Source: a virus
Reading direction: 5' to 3' (one strand)
IMG/VR virus record: IMGVR_UViG_3300044675_004438
Location: 1-32,199 of that record
Length of the DNA stretch: 32,199 nucleotides
Position numbers and translations under genes: made by a program. Below are positions 29,127 through 32,199 of this stretch, piece after piece (the first letter of the stretch is position 1; every line of letters starts with the position of its first letter). Below the pieces are notes generated by a model. It worked only from the letters and a program-made list of their open reading frames with translations, searched no databases and had not been told where the DNA came from.

Positions 29127-32100
29127 TAAAAAAGGTCGAATTAATAGTAGAAAAAAATAGCATCGATTTATTCGGTGACGAATCATTCCCATTGTCATTT
29201 TCAATCGATGAGATTAACGACATTGGTAAAAAAGCTGCGTCCTATTCAAAGGAAATTAACATACCAGCAACCCAATTAAACAACCAGATATTCACCTCAT
29301 TATTTGATGTGACAGTTGAAGGTGGTTTTAACCCAATCAGTAGAAAGTATGCCACCCTATTAGTGGATGGTGTGCCTGTTATGCGCGGTTATTTTAAGTT
29401 GCTGGGGGTTAACATCAAGAACAACGAATACGTTACTTACAGGGGTTTATTGTATGAGGAACAAATCAACTTCATCCAGGCACTAGACCAGTACGAATTG
29501 ACCAACCTTAACATGGTTGCAACAGGTACAACCACATCAATGACTGGGCCTTATACCTATTTATCAGAGTTTAAGATACTTAACTCACCAAACATTTTCA
29601 CATCATCAGTTGGTAAGACAAATACTGGTGGTACATGGACATCGGCCCTTAACTATAACAACCTGGTGTGGACGGGATCGACCTATGGTTTCTTATCACA
29701 ACAAAATAGATTGGTTGGTAACTCAACAGCGAATGGTATTACGGTATCAATGCCAACAAACTATTACTGGAGCCCAACTTCTATGAACGCTTATGAAGCA
29801 TCATCAGCACAATATTTGGAGTTCAGAGCAAATGTCAAACTAAGGATTTTTGCAAGCATTGCTGGTGGTACAACTTATACCCCAGTATTCGCGTGGAGAA
29901 TTGTTAAATCAGATTACACATCACCAATATCTGGTTTATATAGTGATACCGTATTAGCGAATGGTTATTTAACAGGTAGTAGTATTGCTAACAGTGGTTT
30001 ATTCCCGATATTAACATCTACATCAACATTAGACACAGGTACAATAGGTGTACAATTAGGTTCTGGTGATAAAGTTAGGTTCGAATGTTGGTTATCTAAC
30101 CCAGGGCCAACAAGCTCATTCACAATATCTGACACATCTGAGATTACAGGTAAAGTTTATTCTGGCCCAACCACAACTGTAACTGGTGAAACATTTAACT
30201 TAACAAAGGTGATGCAAAATATCAACAACGTTAATACGTCTGATGATGCGACCATTGTATTCCCACTTATTGATTACTCAAAACTATACAACTTTACAGC
30301 AATTAATACAAGTTTAATCAACTGGTCAAACCAACCATCTTTTTTATCGATATCTGCTGAAGATTTAAGACCGATGGTGTTCGTTAAAAGGGTATGGGAC
30401 AGCATATTCAAACAAGCTGGTTTTAAATACAAATCAAACTTCCTAAACAGTGACACCTTCAAAAAGATGGTGATCGGTGGTGGTATTGAGGAAACTGAGA
30501 TTTCATCCACAATGTTATCAACAAGGGTTAACCCACATAGAACAAACTACGATGTTTTATTGCACACCTTAAAGGATAATGAAAATATAAGCAGTGGTGT
30601 TTTAACAAGATATGACTATAGAGAGTTTCATATGGGTAATGCTTTTGCTACAGCAACAACTGGTACAACAGCATGGTTTGTAACTGAATCAAACGTTGAT
30701 GCTTATCAAACATATGCCCCAGCGAATAGGTTCTATCACAACAACGCTTATTTAACCCCAGGTACAAACGGAACTGTAACATCTGGTGGTGCCACAACTT
30801 ATTATGGTTACGGTAACTTGGCTGTGACTGGTGATACACCTTATGGTTACTTCCCAACAGCACCTAGAGATGGTAGATATAGGGTGAAAGCTAAAATAAC
30901 ATTCACATCTTACGCACCATATCAAATAAGCTCACCAACAACTTTAGTAGACTTCCAAACAAGGTACTCATTACAGGTACAAAAAATGGTGGTTGGTTCT
31001 TATAAACACGTAAGCACCTTTACAACACCATCGTATAATAACTGGAAAGTTGAGAAATCAAAAACTGTTATTAGAGCAACTGGTACAACAAACCAGAACC
31101 TAAGTATTGAGATGGATGAAATCATCGATTTAAAGAAAGGTGACATGCTTAGAATTGGTTTCTATGGTGATGCGAACTCACAAGCAAACTTTAGTACAAG
31201 TGTGTGGGGTTCAAAAGTGACAATCGATGCAACACCAGCGAATACATACATGGAGTTCGGTAGATTTGGTACGATATTAAATTCAAAGATTGATAATTAC
31301 GCAACGCTTTTACCTAGGGGTATAAAACAACGTGATTTTATCCTGGAAATTGCAAAGATGTTTAATTTATACTTCGAGACCGACCGCGAGGATAACAGAA
31401 CAATGCTTATTGAGCCTAGAGACACCTACTACGAGGCTGGGGTCATTAGGGATTACAGCAAGAAAATAGACTATTCTAAGGACTTGCAAATCGATATTTT
31501 ATCACATGATTTCCCTAAGACAACCGCATTCCAATATAAAGAGGATGATAAGGACTATTACGGTAAGATTTATGAGCAATTTGTTAATAACCAAAAACCT
31601 TTTGGTTCATATGTTTATGTTTCACCAAATGAATACACGGTTGAGGATAGTGAATTGCAATTAAAATTCGCATCTTCTTACATTCAAAAGATAGGTGATA
31701 CTGGTATTAAGATAACCAAGATTATTGACCCAGCTAAAATGGAGCCAGACGGTTCATCAAAAACTTCACCTTATAAAATTCAACCTAGGGTGATGATGTA
31801 TAAAAAGAAGACCATCACACCAGGTGTGACAATACCTTCTAATTATTATGCAAGTGTTTCTATCGCAACCAATAATGTCCCTTATACACCATATACGGTT
31901 TCAGCTACCAGTGGTTTTAATACAGCTGGTGGTTACGCATTAGCCGCTTATGGTTATGCTGGTCACTTGAATGACCCAGATACACCTACATTTGATTTGA
32001 ACTGGTTTACAGACTTCAGCTACTTACCTGGTACAACTGGTACAACCCAGAACCTTATCAATGTTTTTTACAAACAGCAGTTGATAGAATTAACGGACCC

Positions 32101-32199
32101 ATCAGCGAGAAAAATAACTTGCTTTGTGGACCTACAACCAGTGGACATTCACAACCTACGTTTTTGTGATGTTTATTACTTCAATAAAGAGTACTGGAG
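29123..32199 (+). CDS. Large tail-tip protein, N-terminal part (continues at position 1)
   Basis: ATG 29123 overlaps the stop of the preceding gene. The frame stays open to the end of the contig (1025 codons) and continues at the left end to TAA 864-866, giving 1271 residues in all. The N-terminus (MIKKVELIVEKNSIDLFGDE, followed by ASYSKEINIPATQLNNQIFT) is a pattern known from tail structural proteins in Bacteroidetes phages. Later segments include FLSISAEDLRPMVFVKRVWD and QRDFILEIAKMFNLYFETDR, alternating with Ser/Thr/Gly-rich beta regions (residues about 150-390 and 500-700) that may be surface-exposed binding domains. It sits just before the tape measure gene around the circle, suggesting the tail-tip hub or distal tail complex. 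No peptidase or lysozyme motif was seen. Confidence 0.85.
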   Translation, partial: MIKKVELIVEKNSIDLFGDESFPLSFSIDEINDIGKKAASYSKEINIPATQLNNQIFTSLFDVTVEGGFNPISRKYATLLVDGVPVMRGYFKLLGVNIKNNEYVTYRGLLYEEQINFIQALDQYELTNLNMVATGTTTSMTGPYTYLSEFKILNSPNIFTSSVGKTNTGGTWTSALNYNNLVWTGSTYGFLSQQNRLVGNSTANGITVSMPTNYYWSPTSMNAYEASSAQYLEFRANVKLRIFASIAGGTTYTPVFAWRIVKSDYTSPISGLYSDTVLANGYLTGSSIANSGLFPILTSTSTLDTGTIGVQLGSGDKVRFECWLSNPGPTSSFTISDTSEITGKVYSGPTTTVTGETFNLTKVMQNINNVNTSDDATIVFPLIDYSKLYNFTAINTSLINWSNQPSFLSISAEDLRPMVFVKRVWDSIFKQAGFKYKSNFLNSDTFKKMVIGGGIEETEISSTMLSTRVNPHRTNYDVLLHTLKDNENISSGVLTRYDYREFHMGNAFATATTGTTAWFVTESNVDAYQTYAPANRFYHNNAYLTPGTNGTVTSGGATTYYGYGNLAVTGDTPYGYFPTAPRDGRYRVKAKITFTSYAPYQISSPTTLVDFQTRYSLQVQKMVVGSYKHVSTFTTPSYNNWKVEKSKTVIRATGTTNQNLSIEMDEIIDLKKGDMLRIGFYGDANSQANFSTSVWGSKVTIDATPANTYMEFGRFGTILNSKIDNYATLLPRGIKQRDFILEIAKMFNLYFETDREDNRTMLIEPRDTYYEAGVIRDYSKKIDYSKDLQIDILSHDFPKTTAFQYKEDDKDYYGKIYEQFVNNQKPFGSYVYVSPNEYTVEDSELQLKFASSYIQKIGDTGIKITKIIDPAKMEPDGSSKTSPYKIQPRVMMYKKKTITPGVTIPSNYYASVSIATNNVPYTPYTVSATSGFNTAGGYALAAYGYAGHLNDPDTPTFDLNWFTDFSYLPGTTGTTQNLINVFYKQQLIELTDPSARKITCFVDLQPVDIHNLRFCDVYYFNKEYW
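32073..32199. repeat. Terminal direct repeat marking circular closure (copy 2)
   Basis: Identical to bases 1-127. Together with the in-frame tail gene, it shows that the right end joins position 128 onward of the left end. Confidence 0.95.

Noticed and set aside
1-32199. tRNA genes, integrase, attachment site, insertion sequences, CRISPR arrays
   Set aside because: I read for tRNA arms, recombinase signatures and long inverted repeats and saw none. This was by eye, so a tRNA scan would be the decisive check.

Overview
This window is a complete, circularly closed genome of a tailed bacteriophage. Its first 127 bases are repeated exactly as its last 127 bases (1-127 = 32073-32199), and one long tail gene runs off the right end and continues in frame from the left end. 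The unique length is therefore 32,072 bp. The DNA is AT-rich, every convincing gene is on the + strand, and genes are packed with 1-44 bp overlaps. Starts follow A-rich leaders without a Shine-Dalgarno purine block, and four promoters have the TTTG / TAnnTTTG pattern of Bacteroidetes. I infer a siphovirus (HK97-type head, long non-contractile tail, 1082-residue tape measure) infecting a Bacteroidetes host, perhaps a flavobacterium. There is no integrase, excisionase or repressor that I can recognise, so it is probably lytic.

Layout. 1-4144 and 25499-32199 (joined through the circle): tail assembly chaperone with a -1 frameshift, two head-tail/tail completion proteins, two large tail-tip proteins and the tape measure. 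4147-7541: capsid protease, small basic protein, scaffold, major capsid protein, tail tube protein. 7644-13435: two collagen-like fibre proteins, each followed by a small coiled-coil protein, and a third small fibre protein. 13447-16121: a small unknown gene, portal, head-tail connector candidate, small genes and a holin-like protein. 16122-16475: no protein gene, but terminators, two host-type promoters and a candidate small RNA. 16476-20609: early region with a zinc protein, unknown genes, a replication initiator carrying an iteron origin inside its coding sequence, a DnaB-type helicase, and small unknown genes under host-type promoters. 20610-20840: two intrinsic terminators. 20841-25465: sigma-like factor, double zinc-ribbon protein, small terminase, a glycosyltransferase plus methyltransferase pair, and the large terminase.

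How it may work together (inference): host RNA polymerase transcribes the early region from the TAnnTTTG promoters. The initiator binds the five iterons in its own gene and loads the helicase. The sigma-like product of 20841-21365 could then switch on the structural genes, several of which have a TATTTATAA-type motif just upstream of their starts instead of a host promoter. The most notable points are the in-gene origin, the frameshift site, the self-contained small transcript at 16217-16403, the duplicated fibre/coiled-coil cassettes, the sugar-modification genes between the terminase subunits, the unusual order of structural genes, and the absence of a recognisable endolysin.
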